Assembly (NCBI GenBank): GCA_009760855.2
Contig: WPIO01000266.1
Span: 96,813-160,812 of the forward strand
DNA from: Cristatella mucedo
Taxonomy: Eukaryota > Bryozoa > Phylactolaemata > Cristatellidae
Direction of reading: 5' to 3'
DNA: 64,000 nucleotides
The position numbers and the translations under genes are program-made. A model generated the notes under the pieces. It saw nothing but the letters and a program-made list of their open reading frames with translations. It was not told where the DNA came from and searched no databases. This document shows, one piece after another, positions 1-11,274 of the stretch (its first letter is position 1; each line of letters starts with the position of its first letter).

Positions 1-300
1 GCCTCTCTCATAAGACGCTAACTTCGCGGGTCTTCTTTCTGAGACGCGCGGTTGCACGTCTCGGAAGGGAAGCCAGTAAAATAGAACTAGAAATATAGGC
101 GGCCAGGGTCAAAGTCCCAAGGACCTGTCTCTCACGGGTGACCGCGCAGCCCGCTGCAGCTGCCGCCGCGAAGCACCAGCCCAAGGGCTACCGATAGGCG
201 CATGTAAGAGAGAGAGAGAGAGACGGCCGCTCGCGGGCGGAGTAGGCGTAGCAGCCCAAACTGGCGAAATAAAATGGCCACTCGAGCTCCGCTAACGCTC
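1..300. other. No gene recognised
   Basis: I see no coding exon or repeat family here apart from a short GA run near 208-222. Confidence 0.5.
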
Positions 301-1060
301 GGCGCTGGACGCCGAGTGCCGCGAGCGGTAGGCGGCCGGACGCTGACGCGTCTGCGGACGGGAGGACGAGCTACCGCGGATGAGGGAGGCGACCGAGGCG
401 CGGAGCGAGGCGAATCGGCGAGCGAGCCGTCGTGACCGCAGCGCGGGCGGCGGCGGCCAGCTCAAGGCGAGCAGCAGCTCGCGCGCACCGCCGCCACCGC
501 ACGCGATGCCGCGGACTTGCGGAGCCTGCAGCCGCTCGCCACGCCGGGGCCACGCGCAAGCGGCGGCGGCGGCTTCCGGCGCAACGGTGAGCTTGCACAT
601 TCGCTCGTCGCGGGACACCGCGGCGGGCGCCGCCCGGCCGCGGCGCGGCGCTACGCACCGACTCGGCCGGCGAGCCATCGATTTGCCACCCGGTCGACCT
701 CTAAATGGAGGCGGCGCAGGACGCCGAGCCGCGGCCGACCGTCCGGCCGCGACTCAGAGCCGGCGCTGGGGTGGCTGACGCTCTGCCCGAAGGGCGTCAG
801 CGGGGCCGGGACGCACTGGCGACGCGACCGCCACCCTCGGTTCGGCCGCTGCTCGCGCTGCGGCGCGCGGGCCGCCCTGCGGCGCGCGGAGCCCGGCGAC
901 GCCGGCGCGGCCGGCGCGGCCGGCGCAGGACGATCGAGCCAGCAGACGCCGCGCGGACGGCGACGCTCGCCGTCCGCTCGTCCACCGGTGGCTTCGCAGG
1001 CGGCGACGCGACGAAAAGCGCAACGCCACCGGGCCGCCTTACCTCCTGTCTACATGGCTT
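300..1060. promoter_or_regulatory. CpG-rich, GC-rich island
   Basis: This stretch is very rich in G, C and CpG compared with the rest of the window. It gives long Arg/Ala/Gly/Pro-rich open frames on both strands at once, as expected when AT-rich stop codons are rare, so none of these is called as a gene. A possible splice donor (GGTGAGC) lies near 585. By analogy with animal genomes it could be a promoter CpG island or a 5' exon of a gene outside the window. That is inference only. Confidence 0.4.
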
Positions 1061-2390
1061 AGCGACGTCTAACTTAAACTACTACTACCATCTTGATATC
1101 GATAAATTTAATCCATCCCAGAATACCTCCGAGGTCAGCTTCCGGCTAATGACCGAGACCCGCCCTCGCTTAGCTCCGCCCCTCACCACTTACTAGCCTT
1201 TGTCTGGACGTCTGCTCGCGCCTCTGACCCGATCGTTCGCTTGCACGGTAAGCGCGACAGAGGTACGAGTCACGAGTTGTGCCACAAAACTGCACGAAAG
1301 CAGGCTAGATCCGGTAGCTATTAAGTCTGGCCCCCACAGCCGCCAACCCCCCCAAGGGGGCGGGTAATGGTGTCGCATGCGAGAGCCGCCGCCTGGCTTG
1401 GCGCCGACTGGTCGGGCGCTGCTTCCGCTTCGCTCGTGTGCGGCGCGGTAACGGTTACGCAACAATGGCTCACGCTCTTTCGCTAATGGCTGCGCCGGTG
1501 GACGGAGGACGTCGTCGCCACGCACGTGGGTCGCCACCGCTGCCGTAACGATGTCCGTTGCAAAATCCGAGTACGCTCTGAAAGCCAGAGATTCAGATGA
1601 CCCCCGCAACCATCAATCCGCAACTATCACCCAACCGACATGGCTCGCTTCCTGTCTAGATAGGATTATGACCTCGGCAGCTTTCATCCTGCTTGCTTGT
1701 AGCGAGCAATAAGGCACTAGCCGCTGCAGGACTCGAACTCCTGACGCGGCTTCGCGATACGAGCGACGTAGCGTCGCTAGGCTTCGATCGCATGCCTGCT
1801 AGCCAAGGTGAAGGACACAATTTGACCTAGCCCGAGGCAGCCAATCACAAGACAAGACATCTTTTCGCGAATTGCTAGTTCTCTCCGTGCTGGACACTGC
1901 TCTAGCTTAGCATGGCAGGGCTACGAGAAAGAGCGACAAAGACGCTACTGCTGGAGCAGAATGTTGCCTCATTTAGTGCAGACCTTTGAAACCAAGAATG
2001 ACAGCTGTCGTGTCTCGGGAGTTTGCCAAAGGTGCTGCGATGCCTCCCAGTCGATCAGTAAACAGTGAGAAACACGTCTGCCTTTGCCCGCCGCAAGGTT
2101 CGCAGCGGTTTACATCGTTCGCGCCTAGCCGAGGTGCTGCAGCTTCTCCCGCCCTCTCGTGGCCTCAACCTCTCCGAGGGCGGAATACATTAGCCATTAA
2201 GTCGCAGTCAATGCAGTCACAACTCAGGAGCTCGCTGAGAGCAGCGCGTGTATAAAGGCGTAGATTTATTGCTCCGCGAAATGAGGTCATTCTCAAGAAT
2301 ATCGCCTGTTCTTTTCAGCGGGCAGATGCAGATGCTTGGATTCGCTAGAGGTTCATCAGTGGCTTTTAAGCCGCCGCAGTAAAGCTGCCT
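1061..2390. other. Intergenic, no supported gene
   Basis: There is no exon-like frame with good splice sites. It contains one tRNA-like box pair (listed separately) and a TATAAA-like string near 2250 with no gene clearly following it. Confidence 0.4.
1730..1808 (-). repeat. tRNA-like / SINE-head remnant
   Basis: On the minus strand an A-box-like TGGCTAGCAGG (about 1805-1795) is followed about 55 nt later by a B-box-like AGTTCGAGTCC (about 1742-1732). The flanks do not form a convincing acceptor stem, so this is more likely a tRNA pseudogene or a SINE head than a working tRNA. Confidence 0.3.
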
Positions 2391-2393
2391 GTC

Positions 2394-2735
2394 TGTAATA
2401 ATAATAATAATAATAATGCACTTGATAAAGCGCCCTCAGAGAACTCAATCTCTTTCTAGGTGCTTTACATTTGCTGCAAAGGGAAACGCAATCGAATGGT
2501 GAGTAATATCATGCTTGATAAACAACATGGTTAAATGGTTAAATGGTTAACATATTTAACATGTATAACATGGTTAAATCATGCTTGAAAAACGAGATGA
2601 ATAACATGGTTAGGGGTGACATGCACAGGGTCAGCATGCAAGTGCGGTTAGTGGCTGCATGCACAGTGTCAGCAGGCATAAGCACATGAAGGACGAATCA
2701 CAGGGATCTACTAAATGCTGTCCTAAATAGGTGTT
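2394..2735 (-). mobile_element. LINE-B 3'-end fragment
   Basis: On the + strand the piece begins with an (ATT)n-type tail (AATAATAAT...) and continues with the stem-loop sequence that recurs through the window (GCGCCCTCAGAGAAC... TCTTTCTAGG). It then carries the 3' UTR of LINE family B in reverse. It is a 5'-truncated insertion, closely similar to the one inside the viral polymerase at 57.0-57.4 kb. It ends directly before the LINE-A copy. Confidence 0.8.
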
Positions 2736-5700
2736 TTTCTGTCTTTCTTCTCCGGACTGCGAGCGCCAGAAGCTCTTGCTTATGGGATCTCAAGCTGCAG
2801 AGTTTACTGGCGTCGTGGTGCTTTCTCTAGCATTCCTCCCCGCGCTAAAGAGCGGCCTCGCGCGACTCCTAGCGTGGTGTGGACCTTTACTTGATTTCTC
2901 CGTAATACCTTCGGGTATTCCGCTGCTATCTTCGCTGTGACTATTTATGAGCTGTCCTCGGATATGCTACACAAAACAGGACCTGCTTAGCATAAGATGC
3001 GATGTCGCCATTAGTCGATACCTACCGGCGGGCCTTCTCCGGCGGGTCAGTGAGAACCTTCCTGCATCCAGCGTTCGCCCTGACAACAGCTCGGCTATCA
3101 AACCTACGACTCGTAAGTTTAAAGCGCTAAATAGTACTTGTTGCCGTAGTAGCCCACCCGCCGTAGCCCAGCACGTTGTGAAACGTCGTCCGACGGCCAT
3201 TACCAAGGTCCAATTTAAATTCGAAGAGCCAGTGTCCGCCGGGCCGGACGCAAACGGTAGAGAATACGAGCCACTTCATCGCCGTCGCCCAGTTGTTAGA
3301 CAGCCTCTTAAATTCCGCCTACTAAATGTCCGCTCGCTAAAAACCAAGGGGTTAATTATCCGCGATCAGTTGGTCCAGGAGAAGCTAGATGCATTTCTGC
3401 TTACCGAAACCTGGATGACACCTTGTTCCAGTAGCTGTATTTCCGAGACCACCCCACCCGGGTTCTCATTCTATCAGTCCATGCGTTCTGACAAGGTTAG
3501 TGGCGGGGTTGCAATTGTTCTTCGCGAATCGTTTGGCTATAAAATGTGCAGTTTCTCTCATGGGTCATCGTTTGAATCGGTTGCTATCAGGTCTTCATCA
3601 AAGACAATGCCTCTCACCGTTGTGATATACCGGCCTCCTTCTGGCTGTCTAAACTTGATTATAGAGGAGTTTTCAGAATTCCTCGCTAAAATATTTGTGT
3701 GTGACAGGCCGCTACTGATTGTAGGAAACTTCAATATTCACGTTGACAACCCTAGCAACAGCCAGGTCCGTTCATTTCTTGACTGTCTGGAGAATCTTGA
3801 TTTGGCCCAACACGTTAATCATGGCACCCACGTCGGTGGCCACATTCTAGATCTCGTGATCACTAAGGATGTCCTCCCCACTGACTTTGTGGTGTGCCCA
3901 CTGACCCTCTCAGATCATTGTTCGGTCTCGTTTACTGTTCCTGCTCCCTCGTACGTGCAGGGCAATGTCGAATTTGCCAAACGACGTAACTTACAATGCA
4001 TCGACATGGACAAGTTTTTGAAATCTGTTTGTGATGCAGGCCTTCTTGATCTGCATTCAGACTCGACCGGCAGCCTCGATACCCTCACTGATGCGATGGA
4101 CATGACACTCAGGAGTGCTCTTGACAAGCATGCTCCAGTTCGCTCTATCCGTGTTCAAAGTCGTCGAGATTCCTTTCAATTTACAAAAATACTCCTCAAG
4201 ATGCGCCATGTTAAGCGCTGGCTGGAACGTCGTTTCAAGAAATCGGGGTCTGAGGCAGACCTAGTCAATTTTAAAGACTTCCTTCGAGTTTACACCCGAA
4301 AGCTTAAAAAAGCCAGGGCTTCTTTTTTCATTAGAAAGCTGAATTCCTGCCAGTCGGACACTAAACAGATTTATAAGACAGTAAATCATTTACTGGCCAA
4401 TGCTGTCAGGTCTTACTCCCCAGATATTAAGGGCTCCGCCGAAAAGTTTTCAGCCTTCTTTACTGAAAAAATTGTGCACATTCGTGCCTCCATTAAGCCC
4501 CCTCCGACCAAAGCAATCGCCGTTCCTCAACCTGTGACCTTTCTTAAAAAGTTCTCCGATGTTTCTGCCTGTGATGAGGCTGCCTTAATAAGGTCTAGCA
4601 AAAAGAGCTCGTCTCCTGAAGACCCTATACCTTCATCTCTGTGGTCTTCACTTGCAGACCAACTTAGCCCTGCCATAACCAAGATTTTTAATGCTTCTTT
4701 GGGAAAAGGGGTCGTCCCCAAGTCCTTCAAATCGGCAATCGTTAGACCTATTCTTAAAAAGCCTGGATTAGACAAAGAGGTCGTAGCAAACTATCGCCCA
4801 GTTTCCCTTCTTCCGTTCTTATCAAAGATTCTTGAAAAAATTGTTGCTAAGCAGCTAATTGAACATATTGAAAATAGTGGAATGTCAGAAACATTTCAAT
4901 CAGGGTTCAAGAGGCAGCACTCTACTGAAACTGCTCTCCTCCGTGTTAACAATGACATTCTACGTGGCAATGACGACGGGAGTGTCACTGCCCTAGCTCT
5001 GCTAGATCTGTCTGCTGCCTTCGACACCATTGATCACGAAGTTCGGCTTGAACGATTGAGAACAACGATCGGTCTGGCAGACGAAGCACTGGCGTGGTTT
5101 AAATCATACTTGTCTGATCGTGTTCAATCCGTGTCGTGTGGGGGTCAGGTCTCAGACATGAGAAGGTTCACCTGTGGAGTCCCTCAAGGGTCTGTACTCG
5201 GTCCCTTGCTGTTCTTCATTTATACACAACCTCTGGGAAAAGTGATTAAGGCCCATGGAATAGGATATCACTTCTATGCTGACGATACTCAGTTGTATCT
5301 GTCATTTAAACCGTCGGAATCTGCTGCAGCAACTGAGAAACTGAATGCTTGCCTTGCCGATATTCGATCCTGGATGTCGGAAAACTTCCTGAAATTAAAT
5401 GACGATAAAACCGAACTGCTGCTCATAGGACACCCTAAGCGTGTGGCTGGATTAAAAGGCTTTGCTGTTCTAATAAGTGATGCTATTGTGCGACCTTCAC
5501 CACGTGCTTGTAATCTAGTTGTCGTGTTCGACAGCTGCCTCAATTTCAAAAGCTTCATTCAGAAGACTGCCTTTACAGCTAGCCATCACATCCAATCCCT
5601 ATCCAAGATTAGAAGCTGTCTCCCACAGTGGCTTGTAAAAAAATTAACTAGCTCTTTAGTTCTGTCTCGGCTTGATTATTGTAATTCCCTTTTGGCTGGG

Positions 5701-6113
5701 CTACCAAAGAAAGCTATTATGCCACTACAGCGGGCTATGAATATGGCTGCAAGGCTGGTCTTCAAGTCCCAGCGGTTTGAGCACGTGTCACCTCTGCTGA
5801 AAGAGCTAGGATGGTTGCCGGTTGAGCAAAGGATACAGAGCAAAGTTCTTACGCTGACCCACAAGGCCCGCCACGGCTTGGCTCCTTCGTACCTAGCTAA
5901 ACTGCTGCATCAGTTTCAGCCAGTTCGTGCCCTCAGGTCCTGTGTGGACAATAAATTAGCTGTCCCATTCCTCCGCTTAAAGACAGTTGGCGACAGAAGC
6001 TTTAGCTCTGCAGGTCCTAGACTGTGGAACTCGCTTCCACCAATTCTCACGCAACGACAACTACTCTCCAACTGCCGACTATGGCTCGTCCCGTTCAGCG
6101 GTCCTGAACTGCT
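2736..6113 (+). mobile_element. LINE-A (CR1/L2-like non-LTR retrotransposon)
   Basis: This is the longest LINE copy in the window. The 5' limit is set by the neighbouring LINE-B fragment and the true 5' end is uncertain. The 3' limit is the point where similarity to the 24.5 kb copy stops and an inverted LINE-A piece begins. The normal 3' UTR and (ACATT)n tail, seen near 24780-24801, are missing, so this copy is 3'-truncated or rearranged. Confidence 0.8.
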
Positions 6114-6162
6114 ATGTCAAGCCTCTATGATTTGCAAACTAGCCGTGCAGCCACATCCATAG
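2947..6162 (+). CDS. LINE-A endonuclease-reverse transcriptase
   Basis: This 1071-codon frame encodes the pol-type protein of a non-LTR retrotransposon, which nicks target DNA and copies its RNA there. Residues about 120-345 are an AP-type endonuclease, seen from LTETWM, YRPPSG, LDLVIT and LSDHCSV. The usual GDFN motif is GNFN here, replacing a catalytic Asp, so nicking is probably dead. Residues about 590-860 are the reverse transcriptase, with YRPVSLLPFLSK, FQSGF, LLDLSAAFDTIDH, GVPQGSVLGP and the catalytic FYADDTQLYL. The C-terminal region matches the copy at 23.8-24.5 kb. The first ATG after upstream stops was taken as start, but the native start could differ. The last 15 or so residues read into an inverted LINE-A fragment and are not native. 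No ORF1 was recognised upstream. The family call (CR1/L2 group) is from overall motif style. Confidence 0.88.
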   Translation: MSCPRICYTKQDLLSIRCDVAISRYLPAGLLRRVSENLPASSVRPDNSSAIKPTTRKFKALNSTCCRSSPPAVAQHVVKRRPTAITKVQFKFEEPVSAGPDANGREYEPLHRRRPVVRQPLKFRLLNVRSLKTKGLIIRDQLVQEKLDAFLLTETWMTPCSSSCISETTPPGFSFYQSMRSDKVSGGVAIVLRESFGYKMCSFSHGSSFESVAIRSSSKTMPLTVVIYRPPSGCLNLIIEEFSEFLAKIFVCDRPLLIVGNFNIHVDNPSNSQVRSFLDCLENLDLAQHVNHGTHVGGHILDLVITKDVLPTDFVVCPLTLSDHCSVSFTVPAPSYVQGNVEFAKRRNLQCIDMDKFLKSVCDAGLLDLHSDSTGSLDTLTDAMDMTLRSALDKHAPVRSIRVQSRRDSFQFTKILLKMRHVKRWLERRFKKSGSEADLVNFKDFLRVYTRKLKKARASFFIRKLNSCQSDTKQIYKTVNHLLANAVRSYSPDIKGSAEKFSAFFTEKIVHIRASIKPPPTKAIAVPQPVTFLKKFSDVSACDEAALIRSSKKSSSPEDPIPSSLWSSLADQLSPAITKIFNASLGKGVVPKSFKSAIVRPILKKPGLDKEVVANYRPVSLLPFLSKILEKIVAKQLIEHIENSGMSETFQSGFKRQHSTETALLRVNNDILRGNDDGSVTALALLDLSAAFDTIDHEVRLERLRTTIGLADEALAWFKSYLSDRVQSVSCGGQVSDMRRFTCGVPQGSVLGPLLFFIYTQPLGKVIKAHGIGYHFYADDTQLYLSFKPSESAAATEKLNACLADIRSWMSENFLKLNDDKTELLLIGHPKRVAGLKGFAVLISDAIVRPSPRACNLVVVFDSCLNFKSFIQKTAFTASHHIQSLSKIRSCLPQWLVKKLTSSLVLSRLDYCNSLLAGLPKKAIMPLQRAMNMAARLVFKSQRFEHVSPLLKELGWLPVEQRIQSKVLTLTHKARHGLAPSYLAKLLHQFQPVRALRSCVDNKLAVPFLRLKTVGDRSFSSAGPRLWNSLPPILTQRQLLSNCRLWLVPFSGPELLCQASMICKLAVQPHP

Positions 6163-6910
6163 CCAGCTGGATTGGCCTGTATATGTTTTTGGTAGCTCAG
6201 CCAAAAGGGAATTGCAAGAATCTAGCCGAGACAGAACTAAGGAGCTAGTTAAATTTTTCACAAGCAACTGTGGGAGACAGCTCCTAATCTTGGATAGGGA
6301 TCGGACGTGATGGCTAACTGTAGAAGCATGCTTATAAACGAAGCTTTTAAAATTTATGCAGCTGTCGGAGACGATACCTAAATTCCGAGCACAAGGTGAT
6401 TAGTGATGGTCGCACAAAAGCATCACAAAAACAAAACCTTCTAATCCAGCCCCACGGTTGGGGTGTCCTATGAGCAGTAGTTCAGTTTTATCGTCGTTTA
6501 GTTTAAGAAATTTTCCTTCATTCAGAATCAAATGCCGGCAAATAAAGCATTTAGTTGATCAGCTGCTGCAGCAGATTCCGACGGTTTGAATGAAACATAC
6601 AGCCGAGTGTCGTCAGCATAAAAATGATACCCTGTTCTATTGGCCTTAATAACGTTTCCCAGAGGTTGAGTATAAATGGAGAACAGCAAGGGACCGAGGA
6701 CGGACCCTTGAAGGACTCCACAGATGACCCGTTTCGTGTGTGAGACCTGACCAGCCGCACGACACGGATTGAAAATGATCAGACAAGTACGATTTGAACC
6801 ACGTCAGTGCCTCGTCTGCTGGACCGATGGTTGTTCTCAATCGTTCAAGTAGGACATCGTGGTCAGTGGTGTCGAAGGCAGCTGAGAAAATCATCCTTGA
6901 AGGCCCTATG
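6114..6910 (-). mobile_element. Inverted LINE-A fragment
   Basis: Reverse-strand frames at 6646-6918 and 6551-6760 match the LINE-A RT region (FDTTDHDVLLERLRTTIG and following). The region is the reverse complement of roughly 5000-5760, with frameshifts. It directly follows the + strand copy, so the two make a large imperfect inverted repeat. Confidence 0.8.
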
Positions 6911-7066
6911 AGGCACAACCTGCATCATAGGGCCTAAGAAACAGCTGTTTATTTTTGGTCCCATCAGGTCTCAGGTTAGAAAAAACAATTACTTTTGCCA
7001 CTTTTGTCGGAGCTTGTTAAACGTGGCTGCAGCGATAGCCTCAACCCGAGAAAGGGGTAGCCGCAC

Positions 7067-7318
7067 ATCCTGTAAGATGTTTAATTTGCTTCATTTGCTT
7101 TATGTATTTAAATAGCTATAGCTAAATTTGTTTAAGCTTTTTAGCGATTGGTGAATAAATACTCTTTGAGCCCGAGTTCGACGAGAATTTTGCCGCAAAT
7201 CCTGTAAGATTGGTTTCATTTGCTTTATGTTTTTAAATAGCTATAGCTAAATTTTTTCAGCTTTTTAGCGATCGGCGAATAAATACTTTTTGAGCCCGAG
7301 CTCGGCGAGAATTTTTTA
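7067..7318. repeat. Two-unit tandem repeat, about 125 bp
   Basis: Two adjacent similar units (about 7067-7195 and 7196-7318) each contain ATCCTGTAAGAT, AAATAGCTATAGCTAAAT, GAATAAATACT and TGAGCCCGAG. No coding content is seen. Confidence 0.85.
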
Positions 7319-7319
7319 G

Positions 7320-9395
7320 AGAGGGAAGACATTTTTCGTGTATCGTGGTGGGAATAACCTTAATCTCTATCGTAATGTAACATGCGCTGTGCTGTGCGCG
7401 GTGACCGTCGTACAAGCTGCAGCTAGTAGCTACATTATAAGCCCCGGCTACTGCAGTTATTAGCGACTTGGTAAATGCGAGTTCGTGGCGACGCGAGCCC
7501 GTGTGCTAGTGGATGTTAGCGCTCTAGAATCCATTCATAGACTCGGTCGAGGCGGTCACGTGACGAGTACCGCTCGACAGGAGTCGATCTAAGATTACCG
7601 TTGCTCTGCGGGTCCTCAAATGCGGCACTCCTTTCCGCGCGATACGCTACAGCGCTATCTCCATTCTTCGGCTACCTTATCGGACGGTAGCTGCGGGACT
7701 TTCTTTACAGCTGCCACCTTTGGCGATTTTTCTTTGCCCTGCCTCTTTTTTCCGGCCTCAGTCTCAACTTCTTTCCTCTTTTCTCCCGTCGCCGAGAGTG
7801 ACGCTTTTCCTCGGCAATTCCCGAGTTGATAGCTGTCAGCGATTGCGCACCGACAGATTCTTCTTTGCCTAAGCGCGCACTGCGGAGCATTCTTCAGCTA
7901 GCGGCTAGCCGTGCCTTTTCATCCCGTCTTTTCGGTGGAATCGCGCGCGAATGTACGAAAGTGTATCGTCCACACTGAATTTTTGTATGCACGTATAGTA
8001 TCGAATGGAAAGCTCAAAGCGCGGCATCTGACCTCGCCATTTATGAGAATGTATCCCCTGTGCCAATAAATGTTTCATTTGGACTCGTACCTTAAAATGC
8101 CAAGATAAAACGAAGACGCTTGCTTTATCGGCTGCAGCAGGATTTCCCAAGAGTTAGGTGCAGAACATTGAAAACGGAAGTCATTTCTAGCACATCCAAC
8201 CATGAAGAAGTGCATAGTGGTTGCTCAATCAATCACTAACTCTGCATAAAGCTATATGAAGCATGCCTGGTATATCACTGTATATTAAAACTGCATTGCT
8301 GCGCAGCAGGCTTTGTCCAGGCGTACATCGAACTTTCTGAACTGGCCGGCGAGATGCAGATCACTAACTTAAAATAAAAATAGCTATTTTCTGGGACGAA
8401 GATATCGCACTTCATATAAGCAATGTTCTGCAATAGTATTGGATTATTCCCTAGTCTGTCATTGTTGCCTGGTTTTTTTGAATAACCCCTAGCATTCCGT
8501 TATTTCACCATTTTGTAGTCAATGCACGCCCGATTCGATGCACGCCTGGCCTGATCCCACCCCAATAGGTTAGCAATTGCTTGCACGGGACCAACAGTCC
8601 GTAAGTGCCATTTTCGTAGCCATCTGCAGTGCCGCCTAATTATCTTTGATCGTGAATAAATCTGCCGACATATGAAAAGAATATACCTGAAAGCTACAAA
8701 CCCGTCGAATCTGTAGTCGAACGTGAGAGAGAGAGAGAGAGAGAGAAGTTTAGTTAAGCTCGTAATTCATTCAAAAAGCCCAGTTCCCAAAGAACGCACG
8801 CGACCCAGCCCAGGTCCGGGTTCGGACATTGTACAACGCGGCCGCGAAGGCTGGGACCAGCTAGCATTTCGGATGCATCCTTTAGATTAAAACTGGAGAA
8901 GGTTCGCAATCATGTTTCATTATTAATTTTGAGGTTCTCACCAGACGCTACACTTAAATTTTATGTGTTCTGACACTGCTTCCGAGCATTGGTTGGCAAT
9001 CAACAAAGTAAAGGTACAGCCCCCATATCTAGGCAAGTAAAAACCCGTGCTACTTGGCATGATCACATGGTCTTAGAGATTACACGGTTGCTGGACGTTA
9101 ACATTTTGATAAAAAAAATATGAATGCGCAAGTAGGGTACGGCTACAAGTAAATGAAATAGAAGCCTTGCTTCTTTGCGAATCGCAAGTGCAGTAATGTG
9201 AATATGGCCGAATCCCCAGCTCTCAGGTAGCTAGTTTTTGTGCATTTGTATAGTGGATATATATATATATATATATATCAATATAAATAATCATATTTTA
9301 TAACCTGGAAGTCGAATGGCACCCATATGTTCCAAAATGTACCTGAATGCTAGCTTATATAAGCTGTGCAAAAATGTGAAAACATCTAATAATAA
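7320..9395. other. Intergenic; microsatellites only
   Basis: No exon or known repeat family was recognised. It holds a (GA)n run at about 8724-8746 and a (TA)n run at about 9256-9279. Open frames near 7620-8150 lack splice context or recognisable motifs. Confidence 0.4.
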
Positions 9396-9397
9396 TA

Positions 9398-9535
9398 TAA
9401 TATAATTCATTTGTATAGCACCAAAAGAGAACTCTATTCAGGCACTTCATATATGTCACGGGCTCGAGCCCACGACCTCGGCCACACCTTGGTCGGGGTG
9501 AGCACCTTAACCGCTGGGCCAAACCAGCGCGGCGT
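9398..9535 (-). mobile_element. SINE-1 (tRNA-headed)
   Basis: Read on the minus strand, this has the SINE-1 head (AACCAGC complement, A-box-like, then a GGGCTCGAGCCC B-box) and a tail related to the LINE-B 3' end (GAGTTCTCTTTTGGTGCTA...). Other copies are near 20.8, 29.9, 38.3, 42.2, 49.3 and 51.5 kb. Confidence 0.75.
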
Positions 9536-9619
9536 CTTATCACTTAGAAGTGACCGCTGTAATGTAAATGCTCTTACAAGAAAGAACAAAGGGAGCAACG
9601 CGTCTTACGTACGAAGCTC

Positions 9620-10180
9620 AGTGCCTTTAGTCTCCTGAAACCGACACAAAACTCAGCAGCTCGTCCGGACAATGGCGAGGGTCAATGGCGCAGCTGCTAC
9701 ACCAGCACCACTTCTGTTTGAGCCCGACAAGCTCAGAGTCGTTTTGATTTCAAGATACATAGTCTGGCTTACAGGTCTCTTCACTCGCTGGCGCCAGCCT
9801 ACCTATGCGGTCTCCGACCTATGCGACCTTCTTGTTTGTCCAGTCTGACAGCGCTCGTATAAGTTTTCTGCTCCCGTATTCTGCTTGTACGTGACAATGG
9901 GAACAGCTGCTTGTTCCACAAACTTTGCGGAGGCCTTAAAGAGTTTTCTTTGGGAGTTCAGCAAGAAGTAGATTGCAGTTGCCGAGTAATGACTACACAA
10001 GTAGCCGCTCTAATAGGGAGAAATCTAGCTAGCGTCACATCTAGGCGACATTTTTTCACTGACCACCTACTGCTCACACCAAGCTGCCGACTGTCCGAAA
10101 TCAAGTGCCCTTTCGATCTTAAGAAGTCTGGTTCTGAGAACTTTTATCCACGTGTCAGGGTCGTCTGATGCCGCACTGTT
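9620..10180 (+). mobile_element. Degenerate LINE pol 3' part
   Basis: Around 9655-9835 a broken frame reads like the C-terminal region of a LINE pol protein (AARLV-type, LLF..., LAPAYL-like segments), ending near 10160. It diverges from LINE-A and LINE-B and may be a third, older family. Confidence 0.4.
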
Positions 10181-10254
10181 ATCTGGTGCAAGATGGCTCA
10201 AACGCGCTCAGCTAGTACGGTGCAGGGCATACCAATCAACAGCTGTGCTGAACG

Positions 10255-10345
10255 ATAATAATACATTTGATATAGCGCCGCCAGAGAATTCAATCTCTTT
10301 CTAGGCACTTCCCATTTGCTGCAAAGGAAGCATTAATGGTAAAGA
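10255..10345 (-). mobile_element. LINE-B 3'-tail remnant
   Basis: The LINE-B terminal stem-loop sequence is present in reverse orientation (CGCCAGAGAATTCAATCTC, then TTTGCTGCAAAG). Confidence 0.6.
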
Positions 10346-10594
10346 AGCCAGCAGAAAACGATAATTACAGAATATAATAAAGCCCCGAGAACCAAATCTC
10401 TGCATACGAACTTTAAAATATGCTTAAAAGGTGGAGCGGTGCTATTTTACTAATAGCACGAACTATTTCACTACCCACAAGCGCATAAGAACGCAGAGAG
10501 CAGACGAAGCGGGCGAATTGCCTAGACGAGCATTCCTCAAGGGCTTACAACGAAGCTCGCCTGCAGACAGATGCCAGACAGATAGAGACGCTAT

Positions 10595-11272
10595 CAGTGC
10601 TTACTGGCCTACCAGCATGTGCGATCAGGCGATTGCAGTGTGCAAAACTCGGCAGCTAGACTTGTCTGTCGTGAGCGTCGCAGTTGCCACATTACTCCAC
10701 TTCTCGCCGACCTGCACTGGCTACCAGTCAAGCAACGGATTGACTTCAAGGTTTTGTCGCTCACTTTTGGGTCCCTTCATTCTATGGCTCCAGCCTATCT
10801 CTCAGATATACTACCCCATCAGGCCAAGCATCGTACCACCCGCTTTTCGGAATCCAACAGTCTAGAAATACCTCGTACAAACCTTAAATCCTTTGGAGAC
10901 CGTGCATTTAGTTCGTATGCTCCCACAGCCTGGAACTCCCTCCCGACCTGCGTCAGAACATCCCCCGACCTGACCACATTTAAAATGAACTTAAAAACAC
11001 ACCTATTTAGGACAGCATTTAGCGGGTCCCTGTGATTCGTCCTTGATGTGCTTATGCGTGCTGACACCGTGCACGCTGCCACTAACCACATTCGCATGCT
11101 GACCCTGTGCATGTCACCCCTAACCATATTATTCATTTTGTTTGTTTTTCAAGCATGATTTTACTTACCATTCAATTGCATTTCACTTTGCAGCAAATGT
11201 AAAGCGCCTAGAGAGAGATTAAGTTCTCTGAGGGCGCTTTATCAAGTGAATTATTATTATTATTATTATCAA
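10595..11272 (+). mobile_element. LINE-B 3' part with (ATT)n tail
   Basis: A frame at 10619-11035 encodes the C-terminal end of LINE-B pol (LADLHWLPVKQRIDFKVLS, FGDRAFSSYAPTAWNSLP). The 3' UTR follows, with CATGTCACCCCTAACC, the GCGCC...GGCGC stem-loop, and an (ATT)n tail at about 11250-11270. It is the cleanest 3' end of the family here and serves as reference for the other copies. It is 5'-truncated and cannot move on its own. Confidence 0.85.
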
Positions 11273-11274
11273 GA

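Noticed and set aside
292-1062. Several Arg/Ala-rich open frames on both strands
   Set aside because: They overlap each other in a GC-rich stretch where stop codons are rare, and show no motifs.
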